Below the pieces are notes generated by a model. The model saw only the letters and a program-made list of their open reading frames with translations. It was not told the DNA's origin and ran no database searches. A program made the position numbers and the translations under genes. A DNA stretch of 64,000 nucleotides from Trebouxia sp. TZW2008 (lineage: Eukaryota; Chlorophyta; Trebouxiophyceae; Trebouxiales; Trebouxiaceae), in assembly GCA_002118135.1 (NCBI GenBank), contig BDIU01000031.1, positions 1 through 64,000 on the forward strand, in the 5' to 3' direction. Below are positions 9,501 to 21,595 of the stretch, piece by piece (position 1 is the stretch's first letter; every line of letters starts with the position of its first letter).

Positions 9501-12430
9501 AGGTCCAGCTGCCAAGATCTTGTCTGCAACGCGGTCATCTTTCTGCAGCAGCCAAGACCCAGCCGATGCTTCAGCCATGATTTCATCAAGACTAATTGCT
9601 GGACGGGCTTCAAATTCCAGCAAATAGAAGAGTACAGGCACAATCAGCTGCCTTCATCCAAAACTGTCGTAAGTTGTTTTGTATCAATGTTGTGCCACCT
9701 CTTGAAATGTTGTGTGAAAACGGCCTCAGAAGCCCAGTGGCATAGAGATAGTGAGTTGCTTGTGTGTTGTGGTCTACTGCCTGTCATGTTAGCATCATGC
9801 ATTTAGGGAGCGATGGTCTTGCAAACAATGCGCATAAGATGCATGCCATTCCTTTGATGCATGACCAGACAGCAAAGTAGCCCCAAGACTGCAAACTTCA
9901 GTGTGCAACAAGCTTTACACATATGCAACCAGACACGCACCTGACCAGACCAAAGACAATCCTTCTGCTATTTTGCAGGCTCATCAACACTGCAAGCTCA
10001 GCACAGGCTCATAAAGACATCACGTGCTAAAAGACAATGCATCCCATGCTCAGTCAGACTTCTTGTACCGTGTGCAAAGCTGCTCGAGCTGCATTGATGC
10101 GTTTGGCCTCAGAGAGCCAGGGGCACAGCGCCAACAGCATGCATGGTATGCAAAGGATGGGTGAAAGCCATTGTAGCTGCAGTCTGGACAATTCCGACTT
10201 GCTGCACACAATTCAAACATGTCAATAACATGTAGCAGAGCGCAGCGCCAACAACATGCTATACAGGGGATTGTTGAAAGCCATTTTAGCTGCAGTCTGG
10301 ACAATTCTGACTTGTTGCACACAATTCAAATATGTCAACAACATGTAGCAGAGCACAGTGCCAACAGCATGCTATACAGGGGATCGGTGAAAGCCATTTT
10401 AGCTGCAGTCTGGACAATTCTGACTTGCTGCACACGATTCAAACATGTCAACAACATGTAGCAGAGCACAGCGCCAACAACATGCTATACAGGGGATCGG
10501 TGAAAGCCACTTTAGCTGCAGTCTGGACAATGCCGACTTGCTGCATACAACTCAAACATGTCAACAACTTGTGGCAGGGCAGTTTGCTTCAACATATGCA
10601 GAATGGTCAACCAACTGGCGCCAGCAACCTTACAATGTAATGAATGCATGCATGAGTGAATGAATGCATGAATGAATGGTGGGCATGAGCAACGTACCTC
10701 CAAGATTGGCTGATGGGCAAGCTGTACATGGCCAGTCTTTGCAGCGGTAAAGCCCAAGCATCCTGGGTCTTCATCAAAGGCTGTGATGCGAATCACCTCT
10801 GCACAACAGGTCTGCATTGTTTCAAAACTGCAGGGGCATACAGTGTTTCTTGTCTTAAGGACAATTGATATAAGGACGTTTCCAATGTACGAACAAGGCA
10901 ATGTAAAACCAATCACTGCATTCTGACTGCAGTTTCACTTTTAATCAAGGACGAATTATTGCAAGGACCATTCACTTGGCAACCAATGCAATCATTACAG
11001 AGAAAATTGACTGTAGAGCACATCAGGAACCACAATGGGTCGTAAATGTTGCCTGCTGGGACGGGCCATTGCGCAACCTTGCGCATACTGTGACGCAATC
11101 AGCTGTGCAGGAGATCAGATTGGATGAATGGATGAATGCAAAGGCAACTTCAGCTTGACGGGCGTCATTTACCCGCAGTTGTCCTCCGTGAGATGTCAAT
11201 GATGTCAACAAGCTCTTGCAAGCACTGATGGTGCGAGACTTGTGTAGCCTTCTGTGCAGCATTCTGTGTGCTTGGAAACGCCTGCAAGCGGTGCAATACA
11301 ATGATGTCAAAACAGCTTGCATTCTGTATGCTTAAAACTGCCTGCAAGCAGTGCAATACAATGGCGTGCATATGCTGGTGAGTCACTACAGATGGACAGA
11401 TGCCACTGTGTTGCTGCATAGCCACAATGCTCACTCAAACAAGCGCATCCAAATCTGGTACAACAGGCAGCTAGGCAATGCACATGAGTGTGAAATTAAA
11501 GTGTGTCATCAACAGGCTGTTTTGCTGTCTTCCTGCGTAGGGATTGAATTTACATATGGAATTTGCGACCGAACACTAGAAACTGCCTTTTAGCCAAGGG
11601 TTTCAGGTGGCGACTTGCAGATTAACAACAGGTGGTTAGTTTAAACCGCAGAGAAGATCATTACACCCTGAACAGAACTGCACTGCAAGAATGTTACCTT
11701 GCGTATGCTGTCAGGACAGGAGGCTACATTTGTCATACGCCAGAAGTACTTCCACTCCTCAAGGTCAGGTGTTCCCAATATGTTTTGATGTCGGGGCGCT
11801 GCATTGCATAGCGTTGGCATTGTTAGATGCAGTCAGACCAAGTCTATTGCACTGAGCAGGCAACTAGGTGTCATGCCAGCTCCTTACCTTGCTTAATGGG
11901 TAAGACTTGACGGCTTTAAATAGGTTGGCCTCTCTGCTGACAAGCTTGCTCATCTCTTCAGGATCGGCAATAACAAGAATGTCCGTTCCTGCCAGACGCC
12001 ATTTGAATATTGGACCATACAGTGCAGCCCATCCTGCCAAGGTCTGCAAAAGTGCAAACTTCAAACTTTCAAGTCTGTCTGGTTTAGCCAAGTTGCAAAG
12101 GTCCAGATGTGGCAGAGCAACAGCAGCACAACTGTGTCACGTAGCTCTGACAGTGGATCATGGCAGCTGATGACATAGATTGAGGAAGGTGCGCATGCGC
12201 AGTCTAGACGAATTTTGGTGCACACCAGATATATACATATCACAATGTTACAAATTTGCGCAGCAAAAGCTATGCATACCTTGTGGAAATGTGAAGAACT
12301 TAAAACGATCCAAGATCACCCACGGCCTGGGTCCCGGTATGCGCCAGAGATCGTCACGTACACGAGTCCGTACGCTTGTCCAGACCAGCCGCGCAAACAG
12401 TACACCAGTCAAAGCGGCCAGTGCAGTCAA
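6448..12430 (-). CDS. Cytochrome P450 (possibly disabled)
   Basis: Heme-thiolate monooxygenase, probably ER-anchored. Pieces in order on the minus strand: hydrophobic N-terminus and WRIPGPRPWVI (12430-12290); YGPIFKWRLAGTDILVIADP (~12050-11890); GTPDLEEWKYFWRM (~11815-11700); VIRITAFDEDPG (~10800-10690); the I-helix AGYETTAHAIAWALFEL (9641-9315); the K-helix VVKETLWLHPTAP (~8200-8110); the PERF region HKFWPERW (~7390-7226); the heme loop FSSGNRNCIG (~6600-6540). Two defects stand out: the ExxR arginine is Trp (ETLW) and the final exon is frameshifted. No in-frame ATG was found for the first exon, and the exon 1 to 2 phase does not close. It may be a recent pseudogene, carry assembly errors, or be rescued by splicing I cannot see. 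The P450 subfamily was not determined; exon edges are approximate. Confidence 0.75.
7106..7200. repeat. Short direct repeats (GGGGAGTYAC type)
   Basis: A run of imperfect about 15-bp units (ACGAGGGGAGTCAC, CAAGGGGAGTTAC and similar) inside a P450 intron. No function is evident. Confidence 0.5.
8760..8920 (-). repeat. 161-bp dispersed element, copy 1 (P450 intron)
   Basis: Shares its full 161-bp length with 28596-28756 (opposite strand), at roughly three quarters identity and without an indel. Both copies stay open in the same frame. A 14-residue core, [14 protein letters not shown], is identical despite differing codons. It may be a fragment of a transposable-element protein; I do not recognise the family. 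Confidence 0.6.
9049..9300 (-). repeat. Two decayed copies of the P450 I-helix exon 3' half
   Basis: Downstream of the intact I-helix exon lie two tandem copies spaced about 135-142 bp. The first reads FKASYATSAHAIAWALSEL then LAHPDVQ; the second retains only the ARVLCELAANPDV part. Both keep a donor (CAG/GTAGG type) but have no acceptor. The oxygen-activation motif AGYETT has become ASYATS. Confidence 0.8.
10100..10600. repeat. 113-bp tandem repeat, about 4.4 copies
   Basis: Unit period is 113 bp; phase marks recur at about 10219, 10332 and 10445. Copies are highly similar and begin around ACATGTAGCAGAGC. 113 is not a multiple of three and no frame runs through, so this is an intronic minisatellite inside the P450 gene. 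Confidence 0.9.
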
Positions 12431-12577
12431 CAGAGTACTAAGGAGCCCAAACCTTTGAGTGCCCGTCAGCGAACCCGATGGAAACTCGATTGTTCAAAGC
12501 TTCATGTCTGGCTTCATGTTGACTCACGCATGACTCACGATCCACAAGATGTTGAAACTCTCAAGTGGCCAGGCGTC

Positions 12578-12652
12578 ATGTATGTATGTATGTATGTATG
12601 TATGTATGTATGCATGTATGTATATATGTATGTACGTATGTATGTGCATATA
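12578..12652. repeat. (TATG)n microsatellite
   Basis: About 75 bp of TATG units with a few substitutions, just upstream of the P450 first exon. Met/Cys/Tyr/Val open frames across it are artefacts of the repeat. Confidence 0.95.
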
Positions 12653-12699
12653 TTTATGCCCAGCATTTTTGCAGAATGCACAAAATTGCCCAACTAATG

Positions 12700-13370
12700 C
12701 CAAAATATATGTTGATGATGCCGCCAGTGGTACACAAGGACGAGGATGGATGCTATGAAATGGGTTTGCGGATGCCCGTTGCATCTGTGTCAGGTCTTTA
12801 ACATTCACACGCGTTTGCTCGCAGCATCATGTTTGACTGCATCTTGCCACGTTTGAGCAACAGCATGAAGCGTTGATTGCTACACTCAATGTACAAAAGG
12901 GAACTGTGAGGCCGCATAATGAGAAGCTATTTCTAGAATTATCATGATAGCACGGATGGCTGCATGACACTGTCTACCTTACGACCACTAGTTGAGTACT
13001 CAAACCAGCAGTCTAAGTCAAGCGGCCCCTGCAGGCATGCTAGTAAGAAATGGCAGGAAACAGGTAAAAATGGTGCAAGCTAAAAAAAGCAAACCTCACA
13101 AAGATCTGGCAAAGATAATCTACAAATATATAGCTACGCTAAAGCAGACAATGAACAGTAGAACAACAGCAGCTGCCCTGCATGGTCTGACAATCAAATG
13201 TATCAAACATTTCTGCACCTGACGCTGAGTGGTGCTTCCCTTGACTGAACCAGCAAGTTTTCACAAATTCATGCTTGCAACCAATGACAGGTATCTTGAT
13301 GGCACTCTTCAGAAGGCTGACAAGATGGCACAGCAAGACATGTACAGCAGTACTGTACAGTATCATTCAG
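12700..13370. other. Unassigned, between the P450 gene and the 3' repeats of the next gene
   Basis: No domain-bearing or splice-consistent exon found on either strand. The many 60-90 codon frames here overlap on both strands and show no coding bias by eye. Confidence 0.3.
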
Positions 13371-13948
13371 CATCTGTTTGCGGCAACCCATTCCTGCTGC
13401 TATTCTGAACACTTGTGCCAGCCAGTTTCAGACAGCATCTGTTTGCGGTGACTCTTTCCTGCTGTTCTTGGACAGTGCACCAGCCAAAGCCAACAAACTT
13501 CATGAGAGGCATCTGCTTGCGGTGACTTCTTCTTGCTGCTGTCTTGAGCTTTTATGGCAGCCAGTTTCACACAGCATCTGCTTGAGGCCAATCTTTCTTG
13601 CTGCTGTCTAGGACAGTGCGCCGGCCAAAGCCAACAAACTTCATGAAAAGCATCTGCTTGCGGAGACTTGTTTCTGCTGCTATCCCAAGCATGCCAGCCA
13701 GTATCATACAGGACCAGCTTATGGTGACTCTTCTGTGCTGCTATCTTAAAAATTGCTAACAACTGTCAGACAGCATCTGTTTGCGGTGACTCTTTCCTAC
13801 TGCTATCTTGGGCAGTGCGCCAGTCAAAGCCAGCAAACATGACGTGAGGCATCTCGATTCTTGGCAGCTGCATTGAGGGCATGTGGATGTCTGACAGCCA
13901 ATCCGTTGTGGACAGCTGGCGCGACTCACCCCTGTTGCTCTCATCAGA
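13371..13948 (-). repeat. Tandem copies of the terminal exon of the 13949-21595 gene
   Basis: The last coding segment of the upstream gene is repeated downstream. The first copy is offset about 186 bp and still reads MPSMQLPRIEMPH, FAGFDWRTAQDSS and SPQTDA followed by a stop. Further units of about 65-75 bp, near 13770, 13710, 13645, 13575, 13510 and 13435, carry the CATCTGYTTGCGG and GCCAAAGCCARCAAAC blocks and alternate between two sub-types. Because the parent exon ends in a stop, these copies would lie in the 3' UTR. Confidence 0.8.
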
Positions 13949-16900
13949 TCATACAGCATCTGTTTGCGGAGACTCTTTCCTGCTGGCATCCTGGACACTG
14001 CGTCGGCCAAAGCCAGCAAACTTCATGTGAGGCATCTGCATTCTGGGCAGCTGCATTGATGGCATGTGCACGTCTGACAGCCAATCTGGTGTGGAGAGGT
14101 GGCGCAATGCACGCCTGTCGCTCTTCAGATGCACTGAATCATCTGTTGCTTCAAGCCTCTTGATGCCGTCTTGATCCATAATGACTCGTGCTCTGCAATG
14201 AACAACAATGCCATACTGATGATTTGCTGCATGTGACCATTGCAGCACTTGATACATTGATGACTGATGCCTGGGCAGAAATAGATGCTGTGCATGAAAC
14301 ACATGAAAGCAGTTGGAATCTCCTGCTTTCCCACAGTGACCAGGACACACTGTTCAAACTTCAGAATGTAGTGCGTTGAGTTCACATGCAAATGGTGTTT
14401 AGCTGCCAGTGACCCAGATCAAAGGATGGTCAAAGTTCAAGCACCCTCAGTGTTTTCTTCAGGTGACAACTGCACTTGTTCCCAAACAATTTGTAATCAG
14501 ATGGTGCTTTCTTAGGAATGCCCCTGCAGTCAGGATGTAGTGATTATTGCACCAAATGCACTGTTCTTATGCAGAGGGTTTCTGTACATCAAGTGTCCTC
14601 AAATCAGGAAGTAGCTGTACCTCTGGATTTGCATGGACTTCTCCCTGTAGTCCTTGTTCCGCACCTTGTCCTGCGTGCTGGTGCGGATGCGCAGGACCAC
14701 ATTGATATGATACACTCTGGCGCACTGCACTTGCTCAGCATACTTGTGCCCCTTGCTGTCTGTGCATATCCTGCATGTCAAGCTCAACAAGCTTGGATCA
14801 ACACTGTCAGCAGCATACTTGTGGCACTTGCGGTCTGTGCAGATCCTACGTGTCAAATGCCTCAAAGCTCACTATTTGCTCAGCACCATCAAGCCACGCG
14901 TTCACTTTGCAGCAGCAAGACAATCATCATCAATGCTTGCTCAGTGGTTGCACTATCATGCTTGCACAATGCAGATACGGCCTGCAACCCTGCAGGGACA
15001 GTGTCCAGAGACCAGCAACAAAGTATGTTCACAGCCAGAAAGCAACATGCCGTGCTTCTTTGCTGGGACAAGAAAATTGAGCTCTGCTGAGCAGTTGCAT
15101 TGTGGCTCATGCCAATGAGGACTCAGAGTCAGCAATTGTAACACAGGAGCAGGAGGGAGGGAGAGTGAGAAAAGGTTGCAGGGGAAGCAAAGGGAAAGAA
15201 GGGACGAAGGGGGAAGCAAGGGGGAAGAAGGGACATGGAGAAGCGGGAGAGGGAGCAAAGGACGGGGGGAGAGGGACAGGAGGAGGATGAAGGGGTGCAA
15301 GGGACAGGGGGAAAGTGCAGGGGAGGAAGGGTCAGATGGGAAGTGAGGGCAAGGAAGGGGCAAGAGGGGAGGAGGGATCTGAGGGGCGGAAAATGGAGGG
15401 GAAGGGGTAAGGGCGGGGTAGGGGTTGTGGGGACTGAGATAGGGACTGAGAGGGGGGAGGGGGGACAGGCAGGGAGGGTTGGGGGGTGGTGAATGGGATG
15501 AAAAGGGAAGAGGAGATAGAGGGCGCAGCAAGTGGTCAGGGTGAAGGCAATCAATCAACATGGGGGAGGTGAGGAAAAGACTGAGAGTGCAGAAGGGACA
15601 ACAGAAGGGAGCAAGGGAGAAAGACACATGGTGTGTAGGATGAGGGGGGGTCCAAACCTGTAGTGAGGCTCCTCAGGGGGTTGCATACGACGGCAAAAAT
15701 GCTGCAGGTCAAAGCGCATGATATCATCCAAGCCATCGACACATTGCAGACGGGGGTCCAAGCGGTCCCAGTGCACCTCCATCTTCTTCCTGCATTTGAT
15801 ACGGATTCAATAAACAGATCAAGGTCGGCTTTCTTTTGTGACTGCTTGCATTGTTGCAAGACACTGGCACAAGTGTAAGCATGCCAGCTTGCGGCAATCA
15901 CAATCAAATGCAGCTTAGTGTCTCTGCCAAGCCACGTGCCTAGCTGTTGTGGCCTTCTCACGGAACTTTTGAACCACGCAAGGCAGGTGAGGAAGGTCAT
16001 AGGAAGGCCTGCCCTTGATGAAATTATCGTACAAAAGCAGAAATGCCAGTCAGACAGGGACATGAACTTGCATTGACAAATGCCTCATGCAGAGTCAAAA
16101 TTTGACCTGTATGTCATGACTCTCTCTGGTTTGGTGGCTTTGTGCAGCTTAGGCACATAGTTTTGGTCCTTGTGACGCATGGCGAGAACCCTAGCATCCA
16201 CTTTGTCATCGCCCACAACCTTGGCCCACTCCTTACATCGCCCCACTCTTCTTCCTCTTGAGTCACGCACCTGTGCATATGAAGACACCCTCAGCAGATG
16301 AGCCACCGTACCTTGCCATTGACCAGATTGCATGTACTGTGGGAGTCAGGTATCACAAGTTGGCACAAGGCGTAAGAACCTGACAGCAGCTGATTGCTTT
16401 GGTTTGAAGGAGTTGGGACTGCTAGCATGCATGTGGACCAAGGGATGATGAAAGCAAATGCATGATACGAGCAGATGGCATCCTGGACACAGCAACACGT
16501 TGCACCTGATACTGTGGCAGTCATCCTCTAAACTGTATCCCGCACACACCAAAAGACAACAAACAGCTTCAGTCCTACACCATCCTCAACCTGACATGAC
16601 TCTTTGAGCACATTTTACCGTTTCCAATTGCTGTTACAAGCTGCAAGTGGGGCTGGTGATCAGCATCGGCATGGAAATCAGACGCGCATTCAACACAACG
16701 AGGCACGCCAGACGCAATAATCAGCTCACCTTCACAATGCGATCAGGGAACTCAAAGCCAAACTTCACACAGACAGGCTCAAGGTAGCGCTTGCCCCACT
16801 CCTTGATGCGGTCTTTACACATGTACGCCACCACAGTGATCAACACATAGATTGGGTTCAGCTGGTAACTGCAGCAACATGACAACACATTAGGCAGTAA

Positions 16901-19900
16901 CCATTACAGCTTGGATGCGTGCTGGAACATGAGCATATAGATGACTGCAGTGACCAAGTTGGTGACGAGCCAAAGAGTCACACACAAGTTCATTGCAGCC
17001 AGCTGTGAGCTGTGGGCACCATGCTTTGCAACACAAATGCCTATCACCAACAGTCAGACAAAGAGAGCGCATGAGTAAAGGGTCTCACAAAGGTCTGCCC
17101 CAAGGCCTGTTGTACATTGTGCAAGTCAGGGAAGCTGACGCTGCACAAGCATGTGTATCACAGACTGATGCAACAAATGCACATCTGTCATCAGAAAATG
17201 GCATTGACAGTTAGATGGGTGACATCTGCATCATGCTCTTGCAACAGCCCAATGCATTTGCAGCCAGAATGGTCAATATATGAGGCAATCAAAATACAAC
17301 ATGCTCTTGCGACACCCCGATGCATTTGCAGCTAGAAGGGCCAACATGTGAGGCAATGAAAAGGACTCAACAAGTCAAAACTCCCTGAAGATGCTATTTC
17401 ACTGACCAGAAAAAACGTCGCAAAGTCAAATCTGCTCTGTAACGCCGAGTCAAACCAATGCAGTGCCATTGACACGGCTTGAGCTTTGCCGCGCAGCATC
17501 CACCAGCTTTGTATTGGCAAACATAGTTACACAGCCAGTACATAGTTGATGCTCTCTGCCTGACAGGGCACAAATGGTCTCAAAGGGCACTGCAGTGATT
17601 TGCAATACAACAACTCGGTCTTGCAAGACAAGTCTGTGTTGTACTGTGTGTCTGATGAGTTTGAGCAACGAGCATGACCTGACAGACTGCAATCAGTATG
17701 CCCAGAAGAGCAGCAGCTGTTGCACATGCATGTGGGCTGATTCATTGGTATACTGACACTGCTGCAGGAACGACAATGTCCTCAACTTCAGAGAAAAGCA
17801 TAAAAAGTAGCTCAAAGATGAGCTTACTGGGAGAAGCGGTAGCCTATGTAGATACCACCAATGGCAATGCACATAGCTATGCCAGCAATGCTAGCGCCCA
17901 CAACATCTGCAAGAACAAAGCTCTGCCGCAAGCTCTCATGTTGCAGAACCACAGCAGCTCTGGCATTGTGCTTGAGGCACTTGATGCGGTTGGTGTACAC
18001 CTCATTGTGGTAGGTGTCATCATCGTGAATGATGCACTCATAGTAGCTGCGCTCTCTCATCTCATCCTGCAATTGCAAAAGGAAAAGCAGTTCAGCTTCT
18101 GCTGCCTTATGTGGTCAGCATGCACACTATGATTGATGCATGTCAGGCTGAGTACAGATCATCAGGCCTGAGATCAGCACAACATCATTGTATGCACAGA
18201 TTCTATTACGACTATGTTGTCAAAAGTTTGAATGTTTGTGTCTGGTCATTGTGTGATTGAAATGTTGAAATGCAGGGGTAAATGGTGCATTTTGGATATG
18301 TACAGCGTGTTTCGTGACCACTTGAGATGATGTGCATTGATGTCCTTACAACGAGCCACCGCTTGTATATGTGAAGCATCACTTGCTGTTGTCTGCATGG
18401 CTGTGAACTTGCCGCAGAATCTATATTTGTACAGGACACACAGAAAGCTTGAAAACAACGCACCTTGCAGATGAGACTTGCAAACCAATCTTCAACAGCA
18501 GACTGACAGCCCTGCCCTTGGTGCAATTTGAGCTGCAGAAGGTGCTGTGCAGAGGCCAAAACGTGCTGCAATTGATGCTTGTCAAAAGTGCATACCTGCA
18601 AATGCTCTATTGCATCCACAATGAGATGACGGGCCTCTGCTAGTGTTGCCAATTTTGCCTCAGGTGCTGCCAAGTCAGCTTCACTGCACTGACAGCCATT
18701 TGTCTCCTGCACAATGCAAACATTCTGCAAGGCCGTCACGCCATGACCAGAACTGCTGCAGGTCTCTGTGCAAAGAGCATTTGCTGCCTGTGTGGACATG
18801 TCAAGCTCACAACATCGCTCAAGCAGCATGCACCTTGCTAAGTGTGCAAGGTTGGGTGAACTGAATTGAGGCTGCTGCAGAATGTTTAGAAATGGTGTTG
18901 CCGTACATCTTACGTGCAGCAAGCTCTTGCGGCTGGACACAGGACACATGTGAGCAAAGATTAAATCAGCAACAGACGATAATGTAGGATCAGTACCATA
19001 TTGTTCAATGCATGTGGTGCTTGACTTAGACCTGCAGAGCTTTGGCCTTTGCTATCAGGCTGCGCAGGTTTGAATGAGACCACGCCTGCTCCCCTTCTTC
19101 TGGAATGGTCTCTGCCTGACAGCTGGGCTGGTTGCGACTGCTGTGTGAAGCCTGACGTGGATTACACAACATGGCATATGCTGTCTGCAGGCTACTTTCC
19201 CCACTTTGCAAATGGCTGAGTCGCCCCTTGTGCAGACCATGAGGCACATCGTTCCTTGTGTCAAAGCTGTCCTGTGGTCGGATCTCTGATGTGGGCTGGT
19301 CAGATGGGGGACGGGGTGACAAATACGCTGAATCATTGTGCTGCAGCAAAGCTTGTCTGCTGATAGTGCTGATGGGCAGGCTGCTGGCTGAGCTGTGTAC
19401 CAAGTGGACTCTGTGCATTAGACATGAGCTGCACGTCGCTCTGTCAGTCTCAGCAGGTGAGTTAGTACTCGGCCTCAACTTGTGCAGCGTTTGCAATCCT
19501 GCTGGTGCTGCTTTGTCAGCATGAAAGGTCTGCCTGGGCATGTCTGTTGCCTGCTGAGGCGCGTCGGCGTCTTCAACGCTTGAGAAGCTTTTGCTGCTTT
19601 CTGACCCTGATCTAGGGGTCAAGCCCACGTCAGGTCCTAGCGTATCCGCTCTGTCTGATGGTCTGCAACCCTGCTGCCCTTGATGCTGACAGCAGTCATG
19701 GGAACCACAGGCTGCTGGTGAGGCTGATGACAAGTGAAGGTCCTGCTGCTGTTGCTGAGCAGCTGCAGGAATGCCAGCAGGCACAGCCTTGTCCAAAGTC
19801 TCCAAAAGCTTGACAAGGGAAACTTCAGCCTCTGTCAGCATGTACTCATCAACCATTTTCCAGGTCTCTTTGACGGTCTCTGGCGACTCTTCTGAGTCGC

Positions 19901-21595
19901 ATGGCTGGCACAGCTACACGCAAACCAGTAGCCCAGTCAGAGTGCGATTGTGTGAGCCCAAATTGCGACAGATGGACCTTGTACATGCGCTTGAACAGTC
20001 AACAATGGTTGCATGTTGAAAGTGGTCACTGCAAAGTGTGTTGTCATAGAACATGAGCCTTGTACATGCGCTCATACAGTGAACAGCAGATGAGCATTGC
20101 AGCTGGACGCTATAAGGTGCAATCTACAGGCAAAGAAGGTTTGATGGGAGCTGTTCATAATGCGACAGGCAGAACCTGCTGCTCCCAGCATGAACGTCAA
20201 GTGCTTACCACATGCAGATTGTTGACAACCTCAGCCAGTTGCTGCACAACCAGGGCAATCTGTGCAGAAAGCTTTTGTATGTCCAGGTCATGAACTGATG
20301 GGCCTTGCGCCTGCTCTAGCTTTGTTGTGATGCCCTTCATTGCTCTCCTGATTGACTGTCTGAACATACAAGCCTGCACAGATGTGAGCGTACTGACAAC
20401 AAGGACATGGCATGGCAACAGAGCCATGTCATATGAACCATTGTAGGTGTTGTTGCGGAACAGCACAGGGCAGTTGCTGGTCTATTTTGAAAAAGTCTTA
20501 ACCAATAGCAATCAGGTACAAATGAAAGGCACACCTGGAGGCGAAGTTGCTGCACCACACTGTCAATGGCATGCTCAATGTCTTTTTGCACAGACGCATC
20601 CTGCTCATTCCCAACAAGCCGCTTATATTGGATGACCTGTACGCAGTGCACATGGACACGTCACAGCAGATCCATACGTTGTGCCATTGTAGCTTGAACC
20701 GCAGAGGTGTTGATCTGAGCACTTGACATGCAAAGTAAGTCGTAGCTTGTCTTTGAAGCATTAGACATAGAAAAGCATTAGACATAGAAAAGCACGAGTT
20801 TTGCAATGATGGTTGTACCAGAAGCTGTTGTTTGATCAGGCCTGACAAGTCATCTGATGTGTCGCCACCAGCCATTGCTGCCAAAGGAATCTGTATAAGC
20901 ATCAGTGATTGGTCACGTATGGGTCAGGAGCAACAGATGCTGTGCATGCCTGAGCACAAGACAGCAAAGCCACGCTCGCACCGGGACAGGCACAAGAATG
21001 TCACAGCCAAGAGCTTGGGAGTGTGAAACATCTCTGCTTGCCCACCTTGGGGGTGTGCATGCGTGTACTCTGCCAGAGATCATGATAGAAGTTGGTGGTG
21101 ACAGCCTCAAGGTCTTTGAGAAAGAACATGAAGACATCAACCTCATATAGCTGCGTTGCCATGGCAGCATTTTCAGCATAGGTAATCTTGACCTCTGCAA
21201 CACACAGCACAATAACACCAGCACTATCGCCAACATCTGATCAGCATCTGCTACGTGAAGACGCAGCAGACATGCATCAGTGTTGCATATATCAAGTCTG
21301 AGCAACAGGTGCCGGCTCTGCCAAAGATGCACTACTGTTCACCTATGGTCTGCTTGTCAACTATGGAGACCTTCAGTTGTGCTGGACATGATGTTGCTTT
21401 TTTGAGTGCTGACCAATCTTTCTTGTGCTTGGGGGTGAACAGTCCAAAGGACTGGTGACTTTGACAGCAGCAACAGCATGTCACCCACCGAGTGAGTTCC
21501 AGAAGGAACGACACTACACGTGCTGACCATCCCTGCTTGTTCCTTGGTGTCAATCTAGCAAGCTGCACTTCAAAATTCTGAGCTGGCTCTGCCAT
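13949..21595 (-). CDS. Large two-helix membrane protein of a bacterial-type uncharacterised family
   Basis: Fifteen exons join in phase to about 983 aa: 21518-21595, 21343-21451, 21046-21194, 20819-20890, 20535-20636, 20209-20373, 19032-19913, 18596-18874, 18464-18565, 17828-18066, 16730-16868, 16107-16270, 15658-15789, 14621-14716, 13949-14192. The N-terminal half is helical (YEVDVFMFFLKDLEAV, KMVDEYMLTEAEVSLVKLL) with a Ser/Gln-rich insertion in the 882-nt exon. Two membrane helices follow near residues 700-745 (GASIAGIAMCIAIGGIYIGY; NPIYVLITVVAYM), then KDRIKEWGKRYL, VRDSRGRRVGRC, KPERVMTYR, GLDDIMRFDLQHF, VYHINVVLR and DQDGIKRLE. From memory this order of motifs matches uncharacterised bacterial membrane proteins; no function is known to me. 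The start at 21595 is the first ATG. The microexon-like piece near 18914-18932 was left out because it breaks phase. Confidence 0.75.
15140..15640. repeat. About 500-bp homopurine tract (plus strand) in an intron
   Basis: Almost uninterrupted G/A (GGGA, AAGGG, GAGG mixtures) on the plus strand, hence a polypyrimidine run in the sense strand of the host gene. It lies wholly inside the intron 14717-15657. Pro/Leu/Ser open frames across it are compositional. Confidence 0.9.

Noticed and set aside
10100..10600. CRISPR-like array of regular repeats
   Set aside because: Units are contiguous 113-bp tandem repeats without unique spacers, inside an intron of a nuclear gene.
12524..12808. Tyr/His/Ile-rich and Met/Cys/Val-rich frames
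   Set aside because: Products of the TATG microsatellite on both strands.
14956..15627. 223-codon Leu/Pro/Ser-rich minus-strand frame
   Set aside because: It is the polypyrimidine intron tract of the membrane-protein gene; the flanking exons join in phase across it.
17450..17760. Candidate exon(s) between the two membrane helices of the 13949-21595 gene
   Set aside because: Joining 17828 directly to 16868 keeps phase and gives the expected helix spacing, so this stretch is best read as intron.
18914..18932. 19-nt microexon between 19032 and 18874
   Set aside because: Including it breaks the reading frame; direct joining of 19032 to 18874 is in phase.
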